Shown here one piece after another: positions 29,251 through 37,863 of a stretch of 62,796 nt of DNA (the stretch's first letter is position 1; each line of letters begins with the position of its first letter). Both the position numbers and the translations under genes were made by a program. Source of the DNA: Parapedobacter soli (GTDB lineage: Bacteria > Bacteroidota > Bacteroidia > Sphingobacteriales > Sphingobacteriaceae); the NCBI RefSeq assembly GCF_025460835.1, contig NZ_JAMXAY010000031.1, forward strand, positions 1,251 to 64,046, in the 5' to 3' direction. Under the pieces are notes generated by a model. The model did no database searches. It saw only the letters and a program-made list of their open reading frames with translations, and was not told the DNA's origin.

Positions 29251-29799
29251 TTAGGGTTGAAGGCCGTATTTTCCTTCCAGAATTCTCCCTAATTCTGCCG
29301 AATCATTTAACTCGCCATTGGCTTCTTTTTTCCATAGTATTTCAATGATCAGCAATAGGAGTTGGGTTTCCGATTCCGGGTCTTCGTACCCCAATTCGGT
29401 AAACGCGCGCCTGATGGCTGGGTACACCGGCTTGATGAACAGCTCATGCTGTTGTTTTGAAAAACCATGGTGGGATAGCCGCTCCTGCATCTTCCAGAAT
29501 ACCGGGTCTTCATTGACCAACTCCTTGGGGAGGTTGATCATACTCCGGAGGAAGCTTTTGGCATCCCGGTATATCATCATGCCGCGGTGGTGTTGCAATA
29601 CCCGTCTATACCCGGATTTTATGAGGTGTGACAGCAGGTTGTCTTTATTTCCGAAATGCTTAAAGATGAGTGCTTCGGACACACCGGCCCGCTGGGCGAT
29701 GATTTTGGTCGATGTATCGATGTAGCCATTTTCAGCAAACAGCAAGAGAGCCTCCCGCATTATTCTTTCCTTTCTACTCTCCGCCTTCTGTCTCATCAT
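29251..29799 (-). CDS. TetR/AcrR-family transcriptional regulator
   Basis: The 182-residue protein has the TetR helix-turn-helix at about 10-57 (ERIMREALLLFAENGYIDTS then IAQRAGVSEALIFKHFGNKD) and an all-helical ligand-binding C-terminal part. Two tandem ATGs at 29799/29796. It is co-directional with the GH3 gene (118 bp apart) and divergent from the large outer-membrane protein gene, either of which could be its target. A TAnnTTTG box lies just upstream. Confidence 0.92.
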   Translation of the reverse strand: MMRQKAESRKERIMREALLLFAENGYIDTSTKIIAQRAGVSEALIFKHFGNKDNLLSHLIKSGYRRVLQHHRGMMIYRDAKSFLRSMINLPKELVNEDPVFWKMQERLSHHGFSKQQHELFIKPVYPAIRRAFTELGYEDPESETQLLLLIIEILWKKEANGELNDSAELGRILEGKYGLQP

Positions 29800-29818
29800 A
29801 GTCTATAAAAATAATATG

Positions 29819-29826
29819 CAAACTTA
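29819..29826 (-). promoter_or_regulatory. -7 element of the TetR gene
   Basis: On the minus strand TAAGTTTG exactly fits TAnnTTTG; with TTAT 19 bases upstream as a weak -33. The leader would be about 13 nt. Confidence 0.5.
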
Positions 29827-29993
29827 GGCAAATTCCGGCGTAAATATAAGCAATAGCGGCTTTTTGGTTAGCGCCGCCCACGCTTCGCAACAAGATGTGC
29901 AGTGGTCCGTAATGTAATAATGTCTTTACACTTAAACGACTGCGCTTTTATTCTATCATACCTGAATTGAGACACTAACTCAGTTACTAAAAC

Positions 29994-32819
29994 ATGCGAC
30001 ATATTTATAAGCCGTTCCTACTATCGGTTTGCTTTTTGATTACTGTATCCATTTTTGCTCAGGAGCCCATAAAGGGTAGAGTAATAGACAGCATAGCCAA
30101 TACAGGGCTGCAGGGTGCGAACATACGGCTACTTACTATCAAGGACTCATTGGTAGACCAACGCAGCACGTCGGACAGCGGGAAGTTCCAGCTGAAACAG
30201 GTGCCTGCCGGCCAGTACCGGCTTCAGGTCAACTACCTGGGATACCACACCGCAGTAATCCGTATCGATTTATCGGCAGCATCAGACCCGGGGCAGTTTA
30301 CGATAAGACTACTCCCCGAATACCGTACCCTAGACGAAGTGGCTGTCATTGCAGCATCGCCCGTGGCCGTGTTGAAGGGCGATACCACGGAGTTTGATGC
30401 AGCAGCATTCAGCACCGAGCCGTATGCGGATGCCGACGCATTGGTGATGCAGATCCCGGGCGTGGAAATAGACGAAGAGGGGAATGTGAAAGCACAGGGT
30501 GAGGATGTGCAACGTATCATCGTGGATGGGAAGGAGTTTTTCAGTACAGACCCGCGCATCGCATTGAAAACGCTCCCTGCCGATATCATTGATAAAATAC
30601 AGCTTATTGATGAACAGAGTGAACAGGCTCAGTTCTCAGGGTTTGACGATGGGCAGCGTCGGAAAGTAATTAATATCGTGACCCGCCCAGACCGTCGTAA
30701 GGGTTACTTTGGAAGGGTAGCGACGGGCTATGGCGCTGCTAATCGCTATAATGCGGGCGGTAACCTGAATAGTTTCGATGGTAATCGGCGTATTACGGTT
30801 TTTGCTGTGTCTAACAACGTCAACCAGTCTGATTTTTCAATGGCAGGTATCGCGGGAGGCGAGGAGCAAGGGCGTAATAACCGTGGGCAGCGGAGCCGCG
30901 GAAACTCTGTGGGGAATCGGGGCCTCAGCAATACCCATAGCGTGTCTACCAATTTCAATGATGAGTGGCTGGATGAACGCTTAGCTATCAATGCGAACTA
31001 TGCGTTCAATTCCACAGGCAATGAAACCAATAGCCTCACGAACCGCGAATACCTTATCGGGGCGAATGCCAATCAATTCAACACCCAGCTCCAGGAGTCC
31101 GGGAGTGTAAACTATAGCCACCGGGCAAATGTCCGGATGCAGTTCGACATCGATTCAAACCAGCGTATCGACTTCAGGCCCAACTTTTCTTTTCAGCAGC
31201 ACAACCGGAACACATTCTCCAACAACCATACTACGCTGGGGAACGATGATCCCGTAAATGCTTCGGTGCGGAACAATGACAACGAAAACTCTAATTTCAA
31301 TTTCAATGGAAGCTTAGACTACCGCCTCCGGTTGGGGAAAAGAGGACGTACCGTTTCCCTTAGTGCCAATGGGTCTGCCAATAGTAATAACGGGTTAGCC
31401 CTTACCCATTCACTCAATGAGTTTTTCGAAGACCAGCTGGTGAACCGGGTCGATACGGTAAGCAACCGCAGTTACACCGATGGTTATGGTAACGGTATTA
31501 CGGGTAGGTTGGCCTATACTGAGCCCCTGTGGCAACATAGCCGCGTGCAAGCCAATTACAGTGTGCGTAATACCGCAAGCTATTCCAATAGGGAAACATT
31601 CGATTTCCTTGCAGAAACGGGCCAGCTGGGCGAGCTCAATCGCCGGCTGTCTAATGAGTTCCGGAACGATTATACCTACCAAAGCGGCGGTCTCTCTTTC
31701 CAAGTAGCGAAGCGCGACTCCTTCCGGGTCGAGGTGGGAATGGATTTCCAGGATGCACGTATCCGCAACAACCGCACCTTTCCCGACGCGGTGAAAACAG
31801 GAAGCCATTTTACCAGTTACCTGCCCAATGCCACGTTATCCTACAATTTCTCACGTGATAAGAAAATCGATATCAACTATCGGGCAGCGACAAATGCGCC
31901 GTCCATCAACCAACTGCAGGATGTGATTAACAACCAGAACCCATTGAATATACGCACCGGAAACACCGATTTGAAGCAGGAGTATGGCCACCGGTTCGGG
32001 TTGCGGTATAATAGTGTGCAGCGTGAGTCGGGGCGTAATTTCTCTGCCAGCGTGAATGCCGATTTTACAAACAACCGGATTGTTAATTCCACGTTCATCG
32101 CTGCGGCCGACACATTGATTGCGCCGGATATACTGCTTGGCGCGGGCGGGCAATTCACCCGGCCCGAGAACATCAGTGGCTACTATAGTGTCCGTGGTGA
32201 TGCGACATACGGGGCACCGATAAAGCCGTTGAAGGTCAATATTAACCTGCGTACTGCTGTTTACCATAACCATGATATCGGCCTGACCAACCAAAAGGAG
32301 ACCTTCTCCAATTCGTATGGTATTAGTCAGCGGGTGGGGGTGAACAGCCGCTTCGGGCCCCACTTGGTGGTGGGACTGAGTTACGCGGGGAACTATAGTG
32401 TGGTGCGCAATAATACCAATGGCGAGTTAAGTTATAATGCATATAATCAGATCATACGTAATGACCTAGCGTATACTTTTTGGAAAGGTATCCGTGTCGC
32501 ATCGTCGCTATATTACAATTATAACCAAGGGCTCGCCGATGGATATAATCAACAGTTTATCCTATGGAATGCATCGATTGGTAAAAAACTCATGCAACGG
32601 CAGGAAGCCGAAATCGCTCTGTCTGCTTTCGATTTGCTCAACCGCAATACGAATGTAAGTCGTAGTATAAGTGAGCGGTATATCCAAGATTCCCAGAATA
32701 ACGCGCTCCAACGCTATTTCCTGCTGAGTTTTACCTACAACCTGCGTAACTTCGGCGGCCGTGGCGCCGGGAGTGGTGCGGGTGGCCCTAGAGACGGTGG
32801 CCGGCGATTCGGCAATTAA
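29994..32819 (+). CDS. Outer-membrane beta-barrel protein with carboxypeptidase-regulatory-like domain
   Basis: The 941-residue protein has a signal peptide ending at about residue 23 (FLITVSIFAQ), a carboxypeptidase D regulatory-like fold at 25-105 (IKGRVIDSIANTGLQGANIR), a plug-like domain (ALVMQIPGVEIDEEGNVKAQ, IIVDGKEFFSTD) and a long Asn/Arg-rich barrel. This is the OMP_b-brl_3 type common in Bacteroidota, related to TonB-dependent receptors but without a SusD partner here. The C terminus after the last predicted strand (FLLSFTYNLRNF) is a Gly/Arg-rich tail of about 20 residues, which is unusual for a barrel end. Ligand unknown. Confidence 0.88.
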   Translation: MRHIYKPFLLSVCFLITVSIFAQEPIKGRVIDSIANTGLQGANIRLLTIKDSLVDQRSTSDSGKFQLKQVPAGQYRLQVNYLGYHTAVIRIDLSAASDPGQFTIRLLPEYRTLDEVAVIAASPVAVLKGDTTEFDAAAFSTEPYADADALVMQIPGVEIDEEGNVKAQGEDVQRIIVDGKEFFSTDPRIALKTLPADIIDKIQLIDEQSEQAQFSGFDDGQRRKVINIVTRPDRRKGYFGRVATGYGAANRYNAGGNLNSFDGNRRITVFAVSNNVNQSDFSMAGIAGGEEQGRNNRGQRSRGNSVGNRGLSNTHSVSTNFNDEWLDERLAINANYAFNSTGNETNSLTNREYLIGANANQFNTQLQESGSVNYSHRANVRMQFDIDSNQRIDFRPNFSFQQHNRNTFSNNHTTLGNDDPVNASVRNNDNENSNFNFNGSLDYRLRLGKRGRTVSLSANGSANSNNGLALTHSLNEFFEDQLVNRVDTVSNRSYTDGYGNGITGRLAYTEPLWQHSRVQANYSVRNTASYSNRETFDFLAETGQLGELNRRLSNEFRNDYTYQSGGLSFQVAKRDSFRVEVGMDFQDARIRNNRTFPDAVKTGSHFTSYLPNATLSYNFSRDKKIDINYRAATNAPSINQLQDVINNQNPLNIRTGNTDLKQEYGHRFGLRYNSVQRESGRNFSASVNADFTNNRIVNSTFIAAADTLIAPDILLGAGGQFTRPENISGYYSVRGDATYGAPIKPLKVNINLRTAVYHNHDIGLTNQKETFSNSYGISQRVGVNSRFGPHLVVGLSYAGNYSVVRNNTNGELSYNAYNQIIRNDLAYTFWKGIRVASSLYYNYNQGLADGYNQQFILWNASIGKKLMQRQEAEIALSAFDLLNRNTNVSRSISERYIQDSQNNALQRYFLLSFTYNLRNFGGRGAGSGAGGPRDGGRRFGN

Positions 32820-33412
32820 GCGGTGACCAATTGACCGCCTTGACGAGCGAATACGGCTCGCTTCTCATTATATGACGGTACATCGATTGCCCGAACGGCG
32901 TCTTCTAGAATGTGGGTTTCGAACCCCAGTTGCAGGGCGTCCATAGCGGTGAAGTAAACGCAGTAATCGGCGGCGAGGCCGCATACAGAGACGGCGGTTA
33001 CACCGCGGTCTTGCAGATAGCCGGCCAAGCCTGTCTTTTTACGCTTCCCGTTATCAAAGAAACCGCTGTAGCTGTCTATGGCAGGGTCGGTGCCCTTGCG
33101 GAAAATGGCTTCGATACGGCGAGTTTCCAATCGGTCGCTCAGTCGCGCACCGCCGCTAGCCTGTATACAATGATCTGGCCATAAAACCTGTTCGAGCCCA
33201 TGAAGGTCAATGGTTTGGAACGGCTTATGCCCCGGATGGGCAGACGCGAAGCTCTGGTGACCAGCCGGGTGCCAGTCCTGGGTGGCTACTACCAAGTCGT
33301 AATCAGTCTGAATACGGTTTATGACGGGGATCACGGCATCGCCATCGGCTACCGCCAACGCACCGCCCGGCAGGAAATCATATTGGATATCAACAATGAT
33401 CAGCGCATGCAT
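32816..33412 (-). CDS. pncA: Nicotinamidase/pyrazinamidase
   Basis: The 198-residue enzyme deamidates nicotinamide for NAD salvage. The catalytic triad is visible: Asp8 (LIIVDIQYDF), Lys106 (FRKGTD) and Cys151 (GLAADYCVYFT). Metal ligands are Asp46, His48 and His52 in TQDWHPAGH plus a later His. Length is typical. It shares its stop region with the convergent barrel gene (4-bp overlap) and lies 36 bp downstream of asd on the same strand. Confidence 0.95.
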   Translation of the reverse strand: MHALIIVDIQYDFLPGGALAVADGDAVIPVINRIQTDYDLVVATQDWHPAGHQSFASAHPGHKPFQTIDLHGLEQVLWPDHCIQASGGARLSDRLETRRIEAIFRKGTDPAIDSYSGFFDNGKRKKTGLAGYLQDRGVTAVSVCGLAADYCVYFTAMDALQLGFETHILEDAVRAIDVPSYNEKRAVFARQGGQLVTA

Positions 33413-33448
33413 GATTTATTCCTCATGATGAGGCAACAGACTTATCCC

Positions 33449-34438
33449 TTATAATAGCCCCTTCTCCAATAACTTCTCTGCAATCTGTACCGTGTTTGTT
33501 GCCGCACCTTTGCGCAGGTTGTCTGCCACCACCCAAAGGTTGAGGGTTTTGGGCTGGCTCTCGTCCCGCCGGATGCGGCCAACGAATACTTCGTCTTTGC
33601 CGTGTGCGTCTTTGGGCATCGGGTATTCTTGATTGGCCGGGTTATCTACTACTACAACACCCGGCTGTTTAGCCAACAACGCGCGTACCTCATCCAAATC
33701 GAATTCATTGGCGAACTCAATATTGATAGATTCCGAATGGCCACCCATAACCGGAATACGCACGGTAGTCGCGGTAATCCGGATTGTGTCGTCGCCGATG
33801 ATCTTATTGGTCTCCTTGATCATCTTCATCTCTTCTTTCGTATATCCATTGTCTTGGAATACATCGATCTGGGGGATGACATTCAAATCGATTTGATAGG
33901 GGTATGCTTTCTCTCCAGTTATGCCGGCGCGCTCGTCATTAAGCTGCTGCACGGCTTTCACTCCCGTCCCTGTTACTGATTGGTAGGTCGAAACGACTAC
34001 CCGTTTGATGCCGTACCGTTCATGCAAAGGATTCAGTACTACCACCATCTGTATCGTTGAACAGTTGGGATTCGCAATGATCTTATCCTCCGCGGTCAGC
34101 ACCGCCCCATTTACTTCGGGTACGACAAGTTTTTTGGTCGGGTCCATCCGCCATGCCGACGAGTTGTCGATTACGGTGATACCGGCCTCGGCGAATCTCG
34201 GGGCATAGGTCAATGAAGTGCCGCCGCCGGCCGAAAAGAGTGCCACATCGGGCTTGAGGGCAATGGCTTCGTCGGGCGTGACCACCTTATACTGCTTTCC
34301 CTTGAATTGGATTTCCTTGCCTTTGCTACGTTCAGATGCAACGGGGATCAATTCTGTTACGGGAAAATTGCGCGCTGCTAACACGGTTAACATTTCCGAA
34401 CCAACGAGTCCGGTTGCGCCGACTACTGCCACTTTCAT
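33449..34438 (-). CDS. asd: Aspartate-semialdehyde dehydrogenase
   Basis: The 329-residue enzyme makes aspartate semialdehyde for lysine, threonine, methionine and diaminopimelate synthesis. Features: N-terminal VAVVGATGLVGSEML Rossmann loop (3-17), SAGGGTSL (69-76), IDNSSAWRMD (90-99), catalytic Cys126 in IANPNCSTIQ, and VPVMGGHSESINIE near 230. Normal length. It is followed by pncA. Upstream is a perfect -7 box with a leader of about 60 nt. Confidence 0.96.
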   Translation of the reverse strand: MKVAVVGATGLVGSEMLTVLAARNFPVTELIPVASERSKGKEIQFKGKQYKVVTPDEAIALKPDVALFSAGGGTSLTYAPRFAEAGITVIDNSSAWRMDPTKKLVVPEVNGAVLTAEDKIIANPNCSTIQMVVVLNPLHERYGIKRVVVSTYQSVTGTGVKAVQQLNDERAGITGEKAYPYQIDLNVIPQIDVFQDNGYTKEEMKMIKETNKIIGDDTIRITATTVRIPVMGGHSESINIEFANEFDLDEVRALLAKQPGVVVVDNPANQEYPMPKDAHGKDEVFVGRIRRDESQPKTLNLWVVADNLRKGAATNTVQIAEKLLEKGLL

Positions 34439-34503
34439 TTTTTTGTGTTGTTGATTTTGTAAATTAATTTTTGCTGTTTAACTTTAAACGTTCTTGAAGA
34501 TGC

Positions 34504-34511
34504 CAAACATA
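34504..34511 (-). promoter_or_regulatory. -7 element of asd
   Basis: On the minus strand TATGTTTG exactly fits TAnnTTTG. No convincing -33 TTG at 19-20 bases. Confidence 0.45.
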
Positions 34512-34588
34512 CGAAATTTGGTGTAATTTGAATGTAAGGAATTTCAAAAACCTGATGTCCGAAACAGCTGTTTATCAGCTTGGAGCCT

Positions 34589-36199
34589 ATGAAATGTTAT
34601 TTATTCCTCTTGGCGCTTATCACGACGCTCTTCCCTGCCTATGTATGGAGCAGCGGTACGGCCAGCCTCCCGCATGTTACTAGTCCGTGGGACGGAGAGG
34701 GATTGGTGCCCGATGATACAGCAGGGGTGATATTTTATGATGATTTCGGGGATGGTTCGTTGACCCGGTGGCAGGGGGGTACGGTATCGTTTAAAGTAGC
34801 CGACGGTTTGGTAGGTCTGGCGGAGGGTGCGCAATCTCCGGCATCGATTGCTGTTCCATCCGCCCATGTGCGCAATACCCTGTGGGAAATAGCGGTGATG
34901 GCACCAGGCTCGTTTTCTGCGTCCAATTACATACGGCTATACCTCGCTGCGACCACCGCTTCGCTCCACGAGCAGCAATGGGGGTACCACCTGCAAATCG
35001 ATGGAGACGAAACAAACCATGTCTATAGACTGTGGCGGCAAAACGGCCTCACGCGCGTGGTCATTTTTGAAAGCAACCAGATACCTAATCCAGACGGTTT
35101 ATTCCGTGTGCGTATTCGGGTTACGTGTAACCACAGAGGCGAATGGCAGGTGTATGTGGACGATGTTGGCGATGGGGAATTCGGGTTGCTAGCGGGACAA
35201 TCAAACAAGACGATGATAAAAGACGATACTTACGGTACCAGCCGTTATAGCGGTTATCTCGTTAGCTTTTCGCAACAGCGGCGTTCCGACTTCAAGATCG
35301 ACTATTTCCTTATCAAACAGCTCGACCGCTCGGTCCCGCCCGATACGCTCGGTATGCCTAGGGCCGGCGACATACTCATCAACGAGCTGCTGTCTAACCC
35401 TAAGCCCGATGGGGTAGACTTTTTAGAAATTTTCAATTACTCAAGCAAAACTATCGACCTTTCGGAAGTGAGTGTTGCGCGGGTGAATACCAATGGTACC
35501 GTAGGTTCGCCACAGCCAATTGCCCATGCGCCGACGTTTATTTATCCGAATGAATACAAAGTACTCACCCGTCAGCCCGCCGTTATAAAACAACATTATC
35601 CTAACGCGATATCGGCGGCATTTATCGAGATGGTTGCCCTGCCGGACTTCAACAACGAAACGGGAGGTGTGGTAATTCACGGCCCACAAGGTGCAATTGA
35701 CAGCCTTTTTTATACTCCAGCGATGCAGTCACCGTTTTTAATCAGCAACCGGGGGGTATCGTTGGAGCGGCAGCATGTCTCCTTGCCGACCAACGAACCG
35801 GGGAATTTCCGCTCGGCAGCGGTAGCGGCAGGCGGTGCCACACCAGGGTATCGAAATTCACAATCAGTAGATGGCCCGGCCGAAGAGCAAATCTTTTTGA
35901 CTTCCAAAACCTTTTCGCCGGATGGCGATGGATTTGAAGACCGGCTGGAAATTAATTACCGGTTACCAGAAAGTGGATTTATGGCCAATATAGATATCTA
36001 CAATGATCAAGGCGTGCTTGTTAAACGATTGGTGCGTAATGAAAGTGTCGCTACCCAGGGAACCATTTATTGGGATGGCGTATCTGATGCGAATATCCGT
36101 CTTCCCGTAGGCGTGTATATAGCGGTAATCGAAGTTTACAGCGCTCAGGGTGTACGAAAAATATATCGTAGAAGCGTCGTATTGGCGGCTAGGCTGTGA
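34589..36199 (+). CDS. Secreted lamin-tail protein with FlgD-like C-terminal Ig domain
   Basis: I start at the ATG at 34589 (MKCYLFLLALITTLFPAYVW), a good signal peptide; the upstream in-frame start at 34580 is a TTG. The 536-residue protein has an N-terminal concanavalin-like region (about 45-240: IFYDDFGDGSLTRWQGG), a lamin-tail domain (about 255-375: GDILINELLSNPKPDGVDFL) and a C-terminal FlgD-type Ig fold (FSPDGDGFEDRLEINYRLPE ... GTIYWDGVSDANIRLPVGVY). This layout is common in secreted Bacteroidota proteins; I see no clear type IX secretion C-terminal signal. Function unknown. The final codons overlap the promoter of the next unit. Confidence 0.82.
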   Translation: MKCYLFLLALITTLFPAYVWSSGTASLPHVTSPWDGEGLVPDDTAGVIFYDDFGDGSLTRWQGGTVSFKVADGLVGLAEGAQSPASIAVPSAHVRNTLWEIAVMAPGSFSASNYIRLYLAATTASLHEQQWGYHLQIDGDETNHVYRLWRQNGLTRVVIFESNQIPNPDGLFRVRIRVTCNHRGEWQVYVDDVGDGEFGLLAGQSNKTMIKDDTYGTSRYSGYLVSFSQQRRSDFKIDYFLIKQLDRSVPPDTLGMPRAGDILINELLSNPKPDGVDFLEIFNYSSKTIDLSEVSVARVNTNGTVGSPQPIAHAPTFIYPNEYKVLTRQPAVIKQHYPNAISAAFIEMVALPDFNNETGGVVIHGPQGAIDSLFYTPAMQSPFLISNRGVSLERQHVSLPTNEPGNFRSAAVAAGGATPGYRNSQSVDGPAEEQIFLTSKTFSPDGDGFEDRLEINYRLPESGFMANIDIYNDQGVLVKRLVRNESVATQGTIYWDGVSDANIRLPVGVYIAVIEVYSAQGVRKIYRRSVVLAARL

Positions 36200-36225
36200 T
36201 GGCGATTGAAATTTTGCTAAGTTTG
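36195..36225 (+). promoter_or_regulatory. Promoter of the tdh remnant-yebC unit
   Basis: TGTG (36195-36198), 19 bases, then TAAGTTTG (36218-36225), the latter an exact TAnnTTTG. It overlaps the stop of the lamin-tail gene. With the tdh-like gene destroyed, this promoter now probably serves yebC. Confidence 0.55.
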
Positions 36226-36231
36226 CATTCG

Positions 36232-36390
36232 ATGGACGAACGGGTAATTATCACCGGTGCCAATGGCCAAATCGATACGGAGTTAGCCGTCCCATTGGGG
36301 GTATCTTACCACCCCCAATGGACTATTCGATTCGACCTACCTGCTATCAACGAGAAGATGGTTGCAACTCTTAAAAATAAACACATATAA
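36232..36390 (+). pseudogene. Internally deleted NAD-dependent epimerase/L-threonine dehydrogenase-like gene
   Basis: The 52-residue frame joins two pieces. Residues 1-22 (MDERVIITGANGQIDTELAV) look like the N-terminal Rossmann motif of short-chain L-threonine 3-dehydrogenases, but with Asp for the last Gly of GxxGxxG. The rest (HPQWTIRFDLPAINEKMVAT, then LKNKHI) looks like the C-terminal tail of the same family (pattern W...FDL..M...M...LK). About 270 residues between them are missing. The junction coincides with an 11-bp perfect inverted repeat. The frame is open further upstream to 36196, but that part looks like promoter. A novel micro-protein is the alternative. Confidence 0.6.
36292..36321. 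repeat. Perfect 11-bp hairpin at the deletion junction
   Basis: CCATTGGGGGT (36292-36302) and ACCCCCAATGG (36311-36321) are perfect complements around an 8-base loop. There is no following T-run, so it is not a standard terminator. It sits where the N- and C-terminal tdh-like fragments meet. Confidence 0.9.
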
Positions 36391-36397
36391 ATAAACG

Positions 36398-37123
36398 ATG
36401 GGAAGAGCTTTTGAATTCCGGAAAGAAAGAAAATTTAAACGCTGGGCCAAGATGGCTGTGCAGTTTACCCGACTGGGTAAGGAAATAGCCATAGCCGTTA
36501 AGGAAGGAGGCCCGAACCCCGATGGAAACTCCCGTTTGCGTACCGCAATCCAGAATGCAAAGGCCGTAAATATGCCGAAAGACCGTATCGATGCGGCCAT
36601 CAAAAGGGCATCAGACAAAGACGCTAAAGGATACGAGGAGCATGTGTATGAAGGGTATGGTCCACATGGCGTACCCATTCTCATTGAGACGGCTACTGAT
36701 AACACAAACCGTACGGTCGCCAATATCCGCAGTTATTTCAGTAAGGCAGGGGGAACCTTGGGAAAAACAGGATCGCTAGATTTCATCTTCCAGCGCAAAT
36801 CTATCTTCCGATTTACCGTAGCAGACGATGTAGACCTTGAGGAACTTGAGCTGGAGCTTATCGACGGCGGGCTCGAAGAGCTTTACGTAGAGGCGGACGA
36901 AGAGGGGAATGATGTTGTGGTGGCACAGACCTCATTTGAGGATTTCGGTAACATGCAGCGCCTACTGGAAGAACAGGGCGTGGAGGTAAAAAGCGCCAAG
37001 CTGGAGCGGATTGCGCTGTCGCATACGGAAGTGTCTGAAGATGACGCGGCAGACGTATTGAAGCTCGTTGACAAAATCGAGGAAGACGACGACGTCCAAG
37101 CAGTATATCATAACATGAACTAA
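36398..37123 (+). CDS. yebC: YebC/PmpR-family protein
   Basis: The 241-residue protein is a full-length YebC/PmpR family member: RKERKFKRWAKMAVQFTRLG at the N terminus, then VKEGGPNPDGNSRLRTAIQN, AKAVNMPKDRIDAAIKRA and VYEGYGPHGVPILIE. The family includes DNA-binding regulators and, more recently, factors that ease ribosome stalling on proline-rich stretches. The stop codon overlaps the start of the next gene by one base (TAATG), so the two are translationally coupled; notably that next gene encodes a Pro-rich repeat protein. Confidence 0.95.
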   Translation: MGRAFEFRKERKFKRWAKMAVQFTRLGKEIAIAVKEGGPNPDGNSRLRTAIQNAKAVNMPKDRIDAAIKRASDKDAKGYEEHVYEGYGPHGVPILIETATDNTNRTVANIRSYFSKAGGTLGKTGSLDFIFQRKSIFRFTVADDVDLEELELELIDGGLEELYVEADEEGNDVVVAQTSFEDFGNMQRLLEEQGVEVKSAKLERIALSHTEVSEDDAADVLKLVDKIEEDDDVQAVYHNMN

Positions 37124-37863
37124 TGACATTCGAAGAATTTTTCACGAAGAAGAGGATTGACCTGGTATTGCTGCAGCGTGCCAACCCCATTCTTTATGAA
37201 GAGTTTCGCCTCCATTACGCCCAAATGGGTGAAAAAAGTTTTGACCATACGAAGAAGTACTGGTTCAACCGGCTCCGCAAGGATTTCAGGCTCGAAGTGG
37301 CAGACATCCCAAAAGCTAAGCCGGTGGCTACCGGCTCAGCGGCTGCCCCGGAGCCCGCGGCTTCCGTGGCAACAGCCAGGCCTGCGGGATTCAGGCCCCG
37401 TTTCAAACCTGCCGCTGCAAAAGCTGCTGAAAGTACGCCGGACAGTACACCTGAGGCACTACCCCCACAAGAGGAAACCGTAGCGATTAAACCGCCGGCA
37501 CCAAACGCGAAGCCCACTGGTTTCAAACCGCGTTTTAAGCCGGGGGTTACAGCGGGTACGAAGCCAAGTACGGACCCGTCGCCCGACGTACCAGAAGCAG
37601 TCGGTAAACAGGAAACGGAGGTAGCGCCTTCAGACAAATCGGCTACACCAGCAGCAAAACCGGTTGGGTTTAAACCCCGATTTAAGGCGGAGGGTACGCC
37701 GGTAGGGGAGCCGGGCAAGGCGCCTAGCAGCGATGGGGGGTCCGAAGCGGAGCAGCCCGAGTCAACGAGCGGCCAGCCCGCCGCACCGGTATTTAAACCG
37801 GTGGGCTTCAAACCCCGTTTCAAGGCAGGCAAGACGACCAACAGAAAGGATGATGCTACTTAA
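37123..37863 (+). CDS. KPRFK-repeat protein of unknown function, coupled to yebC
   Basis: The 246-residue protein has a compact N-terminal domain of about 60 residues (MTFEEFFTKKRIDLVLLQRA ... EEFRLHYAQMGEKSFDHTKK) and then a low-complexity Ala/Pro/Glu-rich region. In that region the 9-residue motif P-x-G-F-(K/R)-P-R-F-K recurs four times at about 87, 131, 180 and 226, spaced 44-49 residues apart. The motifs are strongly basic and the linkers acidic or neutral. I do not recognise a named function; a nucleic-acid or ribosome-binding tail is a possibility. It is translated from an ATG overlapping the yebC stop and its end overlaps the convergent ATPase gene by 8 bp. Confidence 0.85.
   Translation: MTFEEFFTKKRIDLVLLQRANPILYEEFRLHYAQMGEKSFDHTKKYWFNRLRKDFRLEVADIPKAKPVATGSAAAPEPAASVATARPAGFRPRFKPAAAKAAESTPDSTPEALPPQEETVAIKPPAPNAKPTGFKPRFKPGVTAGTKPSTDPSPDVPEAVGKQETEVAPSDKSATPAAKPVGFKPRFKAEGTPVGEPGKAPSSDGGSEAEQPESTSGQPAAPVFKPVGFKPRFKAGKTTNRKDDAT

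Noticed and set aside
36292-36321. Rho-independent terminator
   Set aside because: The 11-bp stem is strong but no T-run follows on either strand (GACTATT and GACGGCTA), and it lies inside the joined reading frame.
37381-37825. CRISPR-like array from the regularly spaced repeats
   Set aside because: The four units are imperfect at DNA level, are in frame within a coding sequence and vary at codon third positions, so they are protein repeats.
37215-37841. 208-residue minus-strand frame opposite the KPRFK-repeat gene
   Set aside because: Its Gly/Leu repeats are the antisense image of the coding repeats; the plus-strand frame is coupled to yebC.
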